From positions 27,416-35,173 of the forward strand of contig PAUA01000015.1 in the NCBI GenBank assembly GCA_002712565.1: 7,758 nt of DNA, given 5' to 3'. Made by a program: the position numbers and the translations under genes. Shown here one piece after another: positions 1 through 6,430 of the stretch (positions are counted from its first letter, which is position 1; each line of letters opens with the position of its first letter). This DNA comes from Gemmatimonadota bacterium. GTDB taxonomy: Bacteria; Gemmatimonadota; Gemmatimonadetes; Longimicrobiales; UBA6960. The notes beneath the pieces are model-generated. The model saw only the letters and a program-made list of their open reading frames with translations. It was not told the origin of the DNA and did no database searches.

Positions 1-186
1 TCGCCCGACAAACAAGGCCGGATTCTCATCCCCGCCTGGTTGAAGGAAGCGGCTGGCCTCGACGACAGGGTGCTACTCCTAGGGAACATCGATCGGGTCG
101 AGTTATGGCAACCTGAAGAGTTCGGGAAAGTGGCACGCACCGGTTCCGCCGAGTTCGAAAAATTCTCCAACCAGATTTTCGGGTGA
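1..186 (+). CDS. mraZ: MraZ, transcriptional regulator of the dcw cluster (3' part only)
   Basis: The frame is open from base 1 and stops at TGA 184-186, giving the last 61 residues. They begin SPDKQGRILIPAWLKEAAGL, which contains the DxxGR motif and the following I-P-x-x-L-x-x-x-A-G-L of the second SpoVT/AbrB-like half of MraZ. Next comes a hydrophobic strand (VLLLGNIDRVELW) and a short acidic/aromatic tail, as usual for the family. MraZ proteins are about 145-150 residues, so roughly 80-85 residues lie upstream of the window. The family forms ring-shaped oligomers that bind repeated sites in the promoter of its own operon and often repress it; those sites would be outside this window. Its place directly before rsmH is the standard dcw order and supports the call. 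The truncation is only the window edge. Confidence 0.93.
   Translation, partial: SPDKQGRILIPAWLKEAAGLDDRVLLLGNIDRVELWQPEEFGKVARTGSAEFEKFSNQIFG
181..186 (+). promoter_or_regulatory. Probable ribosome binding site for rsmH, overlapping the mraZ stop
   Basis: GGGTGA lies 3 bases before the GTG at 190 and includes the mraZ stop codon. GGTGA can pair with the 3' extension of the anti-Shine-Dalgarno sequence, so the short spacing is acceptable. A competing site, TGAGG at 213-217, lies 5 bases before an in-frame GTG at 223, so this element does not settle the start. Confidence 0.4.
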
Positions 187-189
187 CCT

Positions 190-1167
190 GTGTCCTTACC
201 TCTTCGAGTGGCTGAGGCTCCTGTGAGCGAGTGGACGGAGTCGCCCGCCGATTTTCACGACCCCGTTCTGGTACGAGAAATGATGGAGTTCCTAACGCCC
301 TCCGGTAAAGGCGTTTATCTGGATGGTACGGTTGGAGGTGGAGGCCATTCCGCCATCCTCTTGGAGGGTTGTGCGGACTGCCGGATCATCGCTGTGGACC
401 GTGATTCGGATGCTTTGGAGGCGGCGAGAGAACGCTTGGCCCCCTTCGGGGCTCGAGTGCGATTCATCCAAGCGCGATTCGATGAAGCGCTTCGTTCTGC
501 CGACCTGCCCGAGCCCCTCGCCGGAGTCCTTCTCGATCTGGGCGTGAACTCACACCAACTCGACTCGGATCGGCGGGGCTTCGCCTTCAGGGTCGGTGTG
601 GACTTGGACATGCGCATGGACGGTGCCCGAGCCGGTGAGCCAAGCGCGGCTGAAATCCTCAACTCGGAGTCGGAAGCGGAGTTAGCCCGGATCTTCCACG
701 AATACGGAGAAGAACCCCGCTCCCGTCGGCTTGCACGGGTCGTCGTCGAGCGTCGGGCCGCGACACCGCTGAGGACGAGCGACGACCTGGTCGCTGTCCT
801 CTACAAGACGCTGGGTAGGGCTCCGAAACCCAAGGAAAAGGCGCGGATCTTCCAAGCCCTGAGAATCGTCGTCAACCAAGAACTCGTGTCCCTGGAACGT
901 GGCCTCACGGAATTTCGGGATGTGATGGCGCCGGATGCACGGATGGTGGTGATCTCGTACCACTCGCTCGAGGATCGGCTGGTCAAGAATGCGTTCCGCG
1001 ATTGGAGCCGCTCCTGCATCTGCCCGCCGGGGATGCCAGTGTGCACCTGCCGAGGTGCGCCACTGGGGAAGGTGCTGACCAGGAAGGCCGTACGTCCGAG
1101 TGACGTCGAAGTGCACCGGAACCCGCGCTCCCGTAGCGCGCGCCTGCGGGCCTGGCGAAAGGCATGA
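190..1167 (+). CDS. rsmH: 16S rRNA (cytosine(1402)-N(4))-methyltransferase RsmH (MraW)
   Basis: This SAM-dependent enzyme methylates N4 of C1402 in 16S rRNA, in the decoding centre of the small subunit. The 325-residue product shows the family motifs in order: FHDPVL (22-27); the SAM-binding glycine loop LDGTVGGGGHS (44-54); AVDRD (68-72); LLDLGVNSHQLD (114-125); GFAFR (130-134) and DMRMD (140-144); EKARIFQALRIVVNQEL (216-232); SYHSLEDR (256-263); and a basic tail, NPRSRSARLRAWRK. Between residues 276 and 287 are four cysteines in a C-x-C-x6-C-x-C pattern (CICPPGMPVCTC). Family length is usually about 300-315. The GTG at 190 has GGGTGA upstream; an in-frame GTG at 223 with TGAGG upstream would give 314 residues and is nearly as good. 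The gene shares the mraZ frame and overlaps ftsL by four bases (ATGA). Identity is secure; only the start is open. Confidence 0.97.
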   Translation: MSLPLRVAEAPVSEWTESPADFHDPVLVREMMEFLTPSGKGVYLDGTVGGGGHSAILLEGCADCRIIAVDRDSDALEAARERLAPFGARVRFIQARFDEALRSADLPEPLAGVLLDLGVNSHQLDSDRRGFAFRVGVDLDMRMDGARAGEPSAAEILNSESEAELARIFHEYGEEPRSRRLARVVVERRAATPLRTSDDLVAVLYKTLGRAPKPKEKARIFQALRIVVNQELVSLERGLTEFRDVMAPDARMVVISYHSLEDRLVKNAFRDWSRSCICPPGMPVCTCRGAPLGKVLTRKAVRPSDVEVHRNPRSRSARLRAWRKA

Positions 1168-1493
1168 GGCGTTCCCGTTCTGGTCGTGTCGGTTCTGGCC
1201 GCTTCGGGTCTAAGCTGGGCGTGCTCGTGCTGGGCTTTGCCGGTCTCCTCTCTGCTTTGAGCCTCGTGACCTGGCGCCAGAGTCGTGCCCGTGAGGCGCT
1301 GGCGGAGTTGGACCAGCTTGAAAAATCGCTCTCGCTCGCAGAGTCGGACCGGACCGTGCTCGATCGACGGATTCAGGGCCTGAGCAGCTTGGCTCGGATT
1401 TCGTCGGTTGCTCAGGAGCACCTCGGTATGCACCACCCGGAGGCGTCCGAAGAGGCCTCCGAAATCGTGTGGCTTCCGGGAACTGCCCAATGA
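1164..1493 (+). CDS. ftsL: Cell division protein FtsL (bitopic septal protein)
   Basis: The product is a small (109 residues) inner-membrane protein with FtsL architecture. Residues 1-17 are a basic cytoplasmic tail (MRRSRSGRVGSGRFGSK), about 18-37 a single transmembrane helix, and about 41-74 a charged heptad-like stretch rich in Leu, Glu and Arg that suits a coiled coil. The end, LARISSVAQEHLGMHHPE...IVWLP, matches the typical FtsL close (AR...A...LGM..P....V.V). In known systems FtsL pairs with FtsB (DivIC) and helps activate the FtsW-FtsI septal synthase. FtsL sequences are poorly conserved, so the call rests on topology, the LGM motif and position between rsmH and ftsI. The start ATG overlaps the rsmH stop (ATGA) and has only a weak Shine-Dalgarno, which suggests translation coupled to rsmH. 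The stop overlaps the ftsI start in the same way. Confidence 0.88.
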   Translation: MRRSRSGRVGSGRFGSKLGVLVLGFAGLLSALSLVTWRQSRAREALAELDQLEKSLSLAESDRTVLDRRIQGLSSLARISSVAQEHLGMHHPEASEEASEIVWLPGTAQ

Positions 1494-3559
1494 GACGCCG
1501 AAAGCGCGCGATTGATACCAGGGTGAAGGTACGTCGGAGGGTGCTTCTCGCGTGCTGGTTGTTGAGCGGAGGCCTGATCGTGGCCCGAGCCGCCCAGGTG
1601 CAGGTGGTTCAAGGTCCGTTCTGGAGAGAGCAGGCGGAGAACCAGCACCACACGAGTGTGGAGATTGCTGCGGTTCGGGGGTCGGTGCTCGACCGATCGG
1701 GTGTCGAGTTGGCTATCAGTGGCGAGACCTTCGACGTGAGCGTGGCTCCGAGGGAGCTTCGAGACGTGGAGGTCGTGACACGTCTGTTGGTCGAGACACT
1801 CGGTCTGGACGAGCAGGTCGTACGTGCGGCTACGGCGTCGTCGAAACCTTGGAGACTTCTCCCAGAGGCCCATCCGCCCTCCGTGCGCGAAGTACTCGAG
1901 GATGTTCCCGGCGTTTACCTCAAGCGTGAGCACCGTCGCTTCTACCCCCAAGGTGGCTTGGCCAGGGGTCTCCTCGGGACGGTGCGGGGAGGCGAGGCCT
2001 CCGGCGGGATCGAGCAGGCGTACGACCACGTCCTCCAAGGAGTCATGGGCCAGGCCGTCTTGGCGACGGGCCCTACCGGTAAGTCGATCCCGGGGGAGAG
2101 CGTTGTCGTGGAGAGACCGCGGGAGGGTGGCCAGGTCGTTCTGACCCTCGATGTGGACGTGCAGGAGATTGGGCGGCGGGTGTTGACGGAGGCCATCCAA
2201 GAGACCGGGGCCCGAGGTGGAGAACTCGTCATGACGGATCCGGGCACCGGAGATGTTCTCGCTATGGTATCCATTCAGGGGGAGTCCACCAACGTCTTGT
2301 CGGCGATCAACACGCCTTACGAGCCCGGCTCCACCCTCAAGCCGCTCACTGTGGCCGGCCTCTTGCAGAATGGGTTGGCATCCCTCGAAGACGTATTCGA
2401 CACGGAATCCGGCTCGTGGACCGTGGAGGGCCGGACCATCGAAGACGTGAATAGCGAACACGGTCCAATGACACTGGCACGGGCTTTGCAAATTTCCTCG
2501 AGCGTGGGCGTGGCGAAAGCGGCACAGGTCATGAGTCCTGCGGTCCAGTACGAGAACCTCCGCGACTTCGGGTTCGGGGCGCTGACCGGGATTGGCCTTC
2601 CCGGGGAATCCAGGGGCAAGCTACGCCTCCCAGAGGATTGGAGCGGGCAGTCGCCGGCATCTCTTGCGATTGGATATGAGATTTCAACGACACCCCTCCA
2701 GATGGCCATGGCCTATGGAGTTCTGGCGAATGGGGGCATGCTCATGAAGCCCCGGCTCGTCAAGGAGATCCGAGATTCGAACGGAAAAGTGACCGACCAG
2801 TTCCCTCCCCGGACTGTGCGGAGGGTTGTTTCTCCGGATGTGGCGCGTGAGGTGACCGATGCGCTCGTGGGCGTCGTGGAAGACGGAACGGGGACACGTG
2901 CCCAACTCGGCGCCTTGAAGGTGGCGGGCAAGAGCGGAACATCACGCGCTTACTCCGACAGCGCGTACCAAGCTGGGGAATACTTCGCTTCCTTCGTCGG
3001 ATTCTTCCCCGCCGAAGACCCGCAGCTCGTCGTCATGGTCAAGTTGGACCACCCTCAGGGGTCTTTCTACGGAGGATCCGTCGCGGCGCCGGTCACAAGG
3101 GCCACGATGGAAGCCGTTCTGGCGGCACGGGACGCGCCCATCGATCGCCGGGTTTTCGTCGCCCGGGCCCAAGAGCTCACCGTTCCCCCCACGAAGGCCA
3201 ACGGTGGTGAGTTGCCTCTCGTAGTACGATTCGCGGAGGTCCGCCTAGGTGAGAATCCAGGGTCGACTCCGATGCGGGGGTCGAACGTGTCCGTATTGTC
3301 CGAGTCCGCGTTGCTCGGGGACCTGTCCCCCGCGGACCTGCGGCCCGAGGACAGGACCATGGCGAGGGTCCCAGATGTTGTGGGACTCCCCGTTCGCACT
3401 GCGGCACGACGCCTCCACGAGGCGGGCCTTCGGGTTGAGTTGGATGGCTCGGGCGTGGTGAGGAAAATGGTACCTGAGGCAGGCTCGATGGTGATCCCGG
3501 GCGACACGGTGCGCGTAGCGTCCGTAGTGGCGTCCGCAGACGAGAGTGAAGATGACTAG
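1490..3559 (+). CDS. ftsI: FtsI/PBP3-type septal peptidoglycan transpeptidase with a C-terminal PASTA domain
   Basis: This class B penicillin-binding protein cross-links septal peptidoglycan with FtsW. I chose ATG 1490, which overlaps the ftsL stop as ATGA and gives 689 residues; the frame is open from GTG 1469, seven codons earlier. Residues 1-17 are very basic, about 18-36 form the membrane anchor, and RGSVLDRSGVELA (63-75) marks the start of the pedestal domain. The transpeptidase domain has the nucleophile motif in EPGSTLKP (278-285; Ser281, Lys284) and KSGT (481-484). The middle motif, normally SSN in a context such as LQKSSNVGV, reads SSS at 336-338, so the usual Asn is Ser. After the catalytic domain (to about 545) comes a linker of about 80 residues, then one PASTA domain (about 624-682; VPDVVGLPVRTAARRLHEAGL) and an acidic tail. 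PASTA domains occur in FtsI/PBP2x-like enzymes of several phyla. The end overlaps murE by 8 bases. Confidence 0.95.
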   Translation: MRRRKRAIDTRVKVRRRVLLACWLLSGGLIVARAAQVQVVQGPFWREQAENQHHTSVEIAAVRGSVLDRSGVELAISGETFDVSVAPRELRDVEVVTRLLVETLGLDEQVVRAATASSKPWRLLPEAHPPSVREVLEDVPGVYLKREHRRFYPQGGLARGLLGTVRGGEASGGIEQAYDHVLQGVMGQAVLATGPTGKSIPGESVVVERPREGGQVVLTLDVDVQEIGRRVLTEAIQETGARGGELVMTDPGTGDVLAMVSIQGESTNVLSAINTPYEPGSTLKPLTVAGLLQNGLASLEDVFDTESGSWTVEGRTIEDVNSEHGPMTLARALQISSSVGVAKAAQVMSPAVQYENLRDFGFGALTGIGLPGESRGKLRLPEDWSGQSPASLAIGYEISTTPLQMAMAYGVLANGGMLMKPRLVKEIRDSNGKVTDQFPPRTVRRVVSPDVAREVTDALVGVVEDGTGTRAQLGALKVAGKSGTSRAYSDSAYQAGEYFASFVGFFPAEDPQLVVMVKLDHPQGSFYGGSVAAPVTRATMEAVLAARDAPIDRRVFVARAQELTVPPTKANGGELPLVVRFAEVRLGENPGSTPMRGSNVSVLSESALLGDLSPADLRPEDRTMARVPDVVGLPVRTAARRLHEAGLRVELDGSGVVRKMVPEAGSMVIPGDTVRVASVVASADESEDD
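3314..3349 (+). repeat. Cluster of short, competing inverted repeats inside ftsI
   Basis: CTCGGG at 3314-3319 is matched by CCCGAG at 3344-3349. Between them lie two smaller hairpins: GGGGA-CCTG-TCCCC (3317-3330) and CCGC-GGACCT-GCGG (3330-3343). GGACCTG also occurs twice as a direct repeat (3319-3325 and 3334-3340). All of this sits in the codons of the poorly conserved linker before the PASTA domain. No T-tract follows, so it is not an intrinsic terminator. It could be chance in G+C-rich DNA. Confidence 0.3.
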
Positions 3560-5036
3560 TTCTCCGTCCACTCTCCAGGTGGTCACAGCAGCCCTCGAGG
3601 TCGCCGGCCTCATCGAAGTGATTCACGGTTCGAATGATGTGGAGATTTCTGGTGTGACGCAGGATTCGCGCACGGTTCAGCCCGGCAACCTTTTCTTGGC
3701 CTGGCGCGGTTCAGCTCTGGACGCGCACGACTTCGTGGCACAAGCAGCCGAAATGGGTGTGGCTGCAGCCGTGGTGGAGCGGTACGTTCCCGAGGCTGAG
3801 ATTCCGCAGATCCAGGTGTCGGATGGTCGCTTGGCCGCGGCCTTGGCTGCTGACGTGATGCTCGGTTCTCCGTGGGCCGAACTGTTCACCGTTGGGGTGA
3901 CTGGCACGAACGGGAAGACGACCACAGCACTTCTCGCCCAGCACCTGCTGGGCTCCCGCGGTGCCGCGGCGGCGCTGGGTACGCTTGGGCTCATCGAACC
4001 CGACGGCTCGGTGAGAGAAGGGACCGGCGGGCTCACGACGCCTGGCCCCGTTGCCATCTCCACTTGGCTGGCCGATCTGGCTGAGGAAGGGGCCAAGTCG
4101 GTAACCGTGGAGGCCTCTTCTCACGCACTCGATCAGAGGCGCCTCGACGGGGTCCGCTTCGATGCGGTGGTGTTCACCAATCTGTCCCAGGACCACCTCG
4201 ACTATCACACGGACATGGCCGCCTATTTCGAGGCCAAGTCACACCTTCTCAATCTGATGAAGACGAAAGGTTGTGCGGTCATCAACGCCGCCGACGCGCA
4301 CTGGAAGAATCTGCCCGTCGAAGGGCGCAACACAGTCACCTATGGCATCGACGAACCGGCCGACCTACGAGCGGAAATGATCGAGCCGGGTCCGTCCGGA
4401 ACCAGGTTCCGCATGGTAAGCCCGTCCGGCGAAGTCGACGTCGACCTGCCGCTCATCGGCCGCTTCAATATCGAAAACTGTTTGGCGGCGGCGGGTGTGG
4501 GCACGGTCGCCGGCATGTCCCTCGACGCCGTGGCGGACCGGCTCGCAAGCGTACCACAGATTCCTGGCCGACTCGAGGTGGTGGCGCGGAGGCCCTTTAC
4601 GGTCGTGATCGACTTCGCGCATACGCCCGACGCACTTCGCGGAGTCCTGACCATGATGCGCCCGCTCACATCCGGGCGTCTGATCGTCGTATTCGGCGCG
4701 GGCGGCGATCGGGACCGCGGCAAGCGGCCCGAGATGGCGCGGGCCGTCGCACAAGTGGCGGATCTGGTCGTAATCACGTCCGACAACCCCAGGACCGAGG
4801 ATCCGGAATCCATCATCGATGACATCGTCTCGGGGATGAACGGGTCCCCATTCGAGCGGATGGGTGACCGCCGTGAGGCGATCGGCTACGCGCTCGCTCA
4901 GGGTCGGGCAGGGGACCTCGTGCTGCTCGCTGGGAAGGGACACGAGCGGTATCAGGTCGTCGGCACGGAGCGGCAGCCGTTCGACGAGAGGCTGATCGTC
5001 GAGGAACAACTCGGCCGGATGGGAGAAGCGGTGTGA
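3552..5036 (+). CDS. murE: UDP-N-acetylmuramoyl-L-alanyl-D-glutamate--2,6-diaminopimelate ligase MurE
   Basis: MurE is the cytoplasmic ATP-dependent ligase that adds the third stem-peptide residue to UDP-MurNAc-L-Ala-D-Glu. Numbering from ATG 3552 (494 residues; family about 490-500): the N-terminal substrate domain has VTQDSRTVQPGNLF (35-48); the ATP loop is TGTNGKTT (117-124); TTP is at 162-164 and SSHAL at 189-193; FEAKSHLL (226-233) holds the lysine that is carbamylated in the family (Lys229). GRFNIENCLAA (303-313), FAHTPDAL (355-362), GAGGDRDRGKRPEM (382-395) and GKGHE (461-465) follow. DNPR at 411-414 is the signature of meso-diaminopimelate selection, as opposed to lysine-adding enzymes. 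A substrate-domain segment usually written DGHDF reads DAHDF here. A GTG at 3546 is an alternative start two codons earlier. The 8-base overlap with ftsI and weak Shine-Dalgarno suggest coupled translation. Confidence 0.97.
   Translation: MTSSPSTLQVVTAALEVAGLIEVIHGSNDVEISGVTQDSRTVQPGNLFLAWRGSALDAHDFVAQAAEMGVAAAVVERYVPEAEIPQIQVSDGRLAAALAADVMLGSPWAELFTVGVTGTNGKTTTALLAQHLLGSRGAAAALGTLGLIEPDGSVREGTGGLTTPGPVAISTWLADLAEEGAKSVTVEASSHALDQRRLDGVRFDAVVFTNLSQDHLDYHTDMAAYFEAKSHLLNLMKTKGCAVINAADAHWKNLPVEGRNTVTYGIDEPADLRAEMIEPGPSGTRFRMVSPSGEVDVDLPLIGRFNIENCLAAAGVGTVAGMSLDAVADRLASVPQIPGRLEVVARRPFTVVIDFAHTPDALRGVLTMMRPLTSGRLIVVFGAGGDRDRGKRPEMARAVAQVADLVVITSDNPRTEDPESIIDDIVSGMNGSPFERMGDRREAIGYALAQGRAGDLVLLAGKGHERYQVVGTERQPFDERLIVEEQLGRMGEAV
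5022..5026 (+). promoter_or_regulatory. Ribosome binding site for murF
   Basis: GGAGA (within GGGAGAAG) sits about 6-7 bases before the GTG at 5033, inside the last codons of murE. It supports GTG 5033 as the murF start and allows initiation beyond simple stop-start coupling. Confidence 0.65.
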
Positions 5037-6430
5037 ACCCTCTCTTCGAATGGACCGACGAGCAGGTGAGAACGGCTTTGCACGTCCCACCCCATGAGGA
5101 TTGCGACCTCGTCTTCACCGGTATCTCGACGGACAGTCGCACGACTCGTGAGGGGAACCTCTTCGTTGCTCTGCACGGGGACAACTTCGACGGGCACGAC
5201 TATGTGTCCGACGCCCTCGGTCGGGGAGCACGTGGCGCCGTGGTAGCCCGCTCCGTCGAGGCCGACGGTGCCTACGTGTACTCCGTGGAAGACACGCTGT
5301 TGGCCCTGGGACAGCTCGCCTTATATCGCCGGAAGCACCTCGACACCGTTGTGGTGGGCATCACAGGGTCATCAGGAAAGACAGGGACCAAAGAGTTGAC
5401 CCGGGCAGCGATCGAGGGTTCGCGCCGGGTCCACGCCACACCCGGAAACCTGAACAACCGTATTGGCTTGCCGCTGACGCTGCTCGACACGCCCGATGAA
5501 GCCGAGGTCGTCGTGCTCGAAATGGGTACGAACGAGCCGGGAGAGATCGCTGAGTTGACTCGGATCGCTGAACCCCAAATCGGCGTCGTGACGACCGTCT
5601 CCGACACCCACGTGGAGAAGCTGGAGTCTCTCGAAGGCGTGCTGGAAGAAAAGCTCGACCTCCTTCGGGGACTTCCGGATGACGGTAAGGCGATCGTGGG
5701 TGACGAGCCGGCCACCCTGTCCGAATATGCCGGCCGCATCCCCCGCCACGTTCTGGTTGTGGGCCTCGGTACGGGTGCGGACGCCGAGTATCGTCCGGAC
5801 AACCCATCGGTGGACGACCAGGGGTGCTGGAGCTTCGTTTGGCGCGGAGAGCCCGTGCACCTACGGGTTCCGGGGCGCCACTCTGTCCAGAACGCTCTCC
5901 TCGCCCTGACGGTAGCCGAACTGCTGGACGTTCCTGCCGCTGAGGCCGTCGCTGGCGTCGGCCAAGTCGAAGCCGGTGCCCTGCGCGGGGAGATCAGGCG
6001 GATCGGTGGGCTCACGCTGATCGTCGATTGTTACAACGCGAACCCGCAAAGTTTGCGCGCCGCGTTGGACTTGCTGGTGGACTTCGAGCCTGGCCGGACC
6101 AAAGTGGCGGTGCTCGGAAGTATGCTCGAGCTGGGGGCCAGGAGCGAGGAACTCCACAGGGTGCTCCTAGGGGAGGCATCCACACTCGGATTCGACCTGA
6201 TCGTCGCCACCGGTGACTTCGCCCGCCCGCGAGAGCCCGGCGAGGACGGGCCGACGACTCTTTCCGTGGTGGACCCGCTCGAGGCCTACGAGGAGCTACG
6301 CGGAAGGCTCACCGGAGACGAGGTCTTGCTGATGAAGGCGTCGCGGGGTGTGGCGTTGGAGCGACTGATCCCTCTGTTCGAGAACGACTTCGGCGGATCG
6401 AATCAGGCGTCCGGGGAGCTGGAGGCCTGA
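5033..6430 (+). CDS. murF: UDP-N-acetylmuramoyl-tripeptide--D-alanyl-D-alanine ligase MurF
   Basis: MurF adds the D-Ala-D-Ala dipeptide to the UDP-MurNAc-tripeptide made by MurE, which finishes the soluble peptidoglycan precursor. The 465-residue product fits the family (about 450-470). It shows the substrate domain (TDSRTTREGNLFVALHG, 33-49), the ATP loop TGSSGKTGTKEL (111-122), GNLNNRIGLPLTLL (138-151), EMGTNEPGEI (163-172), HVEKLESLEGVLEEK (193-207), GRHSVQNALLA (281-291), CYNANPQSLRAAL (333-345), LGSMLELG (361-368) and LMKASRGVALE (433-443). TGSSGKT in the ATP loop, in place of TGTNGKTT, and YNANP separate MurF from MurE. LGSMLELG is usually LGDMLELG, so Asp is Ser here; KASR replaces the common KGSR. 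The GTG start overlaps the murE stop (GTGA) and has a good Shine-Dalgarno; the stop shares one base with the mraY start. Confidence 0.97.
   Translation: MNPLFEWTDEQVRTALHVPPHEDCDLVFTGISTDSRTTREGNLFVALHGDNFDGHDYVSDALGRGARGAVVARSVEADGAYVYSVEDTLLALGQLALYRRKHLDTVVVGITGSSGKTGTKELTRAAIEGSRRVHATPGNLNNRIGLPLTLLDTPDEAEVVVLEMGTNEPGEIAELTRIAEPQIGVVTTVSDTHVEKLESLEGVLEEKLDLLRGLPDDGKAIVGDEPATLSEYAGRIPRHVLVVGLGTGADAEYRPDNPSVDDQGCWSFVWRGEPVHLRVPGRHSVQNALLALTVAELLDVPAAEAVAGVGQVEAGALRGEIRRIGGLTLIVDCYNANPQSLRAALDLLVDFEPGRTKVAVLGSMLELGARSEELHRVLLGEASTLGFDLIVATGDFARPREPGEDGPTTLSVVDPLEAYEELRGRLTGDEVLLMKASRGVALERLIPLFENDFGGSNQASGELEA
6421..6425 (+). promoter_or_regulatory. Ribosome binding site for mraY
   Basis: A perfect GGAGG ends 4 bases before the ATG at 6430, inside the last codons of murF. 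A second purine run, GGGGAG at 6413-6418, lies 11 bases before the start. This is the strongest Shine-Dalgarno match at any junction here and fixes the mraY start. Confidence 0.7.

Noticed and set aside
1123..1152. Inverted repeat CCCGC...GCGGG near the end of rsmH as a terminator
   Set aside because: The stem is only five base pairs with a large loop, has no following T-run, lies in the codons for the conserved basic tail, and is followed at once by ftsL.
1412..2491. Long open frame on the minus strand opposite ftsL and ftsI (359 codons)
   Set aside because: It lies wholly opposite confidently identified genes. Its product is rich in Arg, His, Pro and Gly with no recognisable domain, as expected from the complement of high-G+C coding DNA.
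4432..4447. Palindromic GTCGACGTCGAC in murE as a protein-binding site
   Set aside because: It simply encodes Val-Asp-Val-Asp in a conserved murE region, and such strings are expected in G+C-rich coding DNA.
4365..6015. Further minus-strand open frames opposite murE and murF (for example 4365-5090 and 5272-6015)
   Set aside because: They are antisense shadows with Arg/Ser/Pro-rich, low-complexity products and no family motifs. The + strand frames there carry complete Mur ligase signatures.
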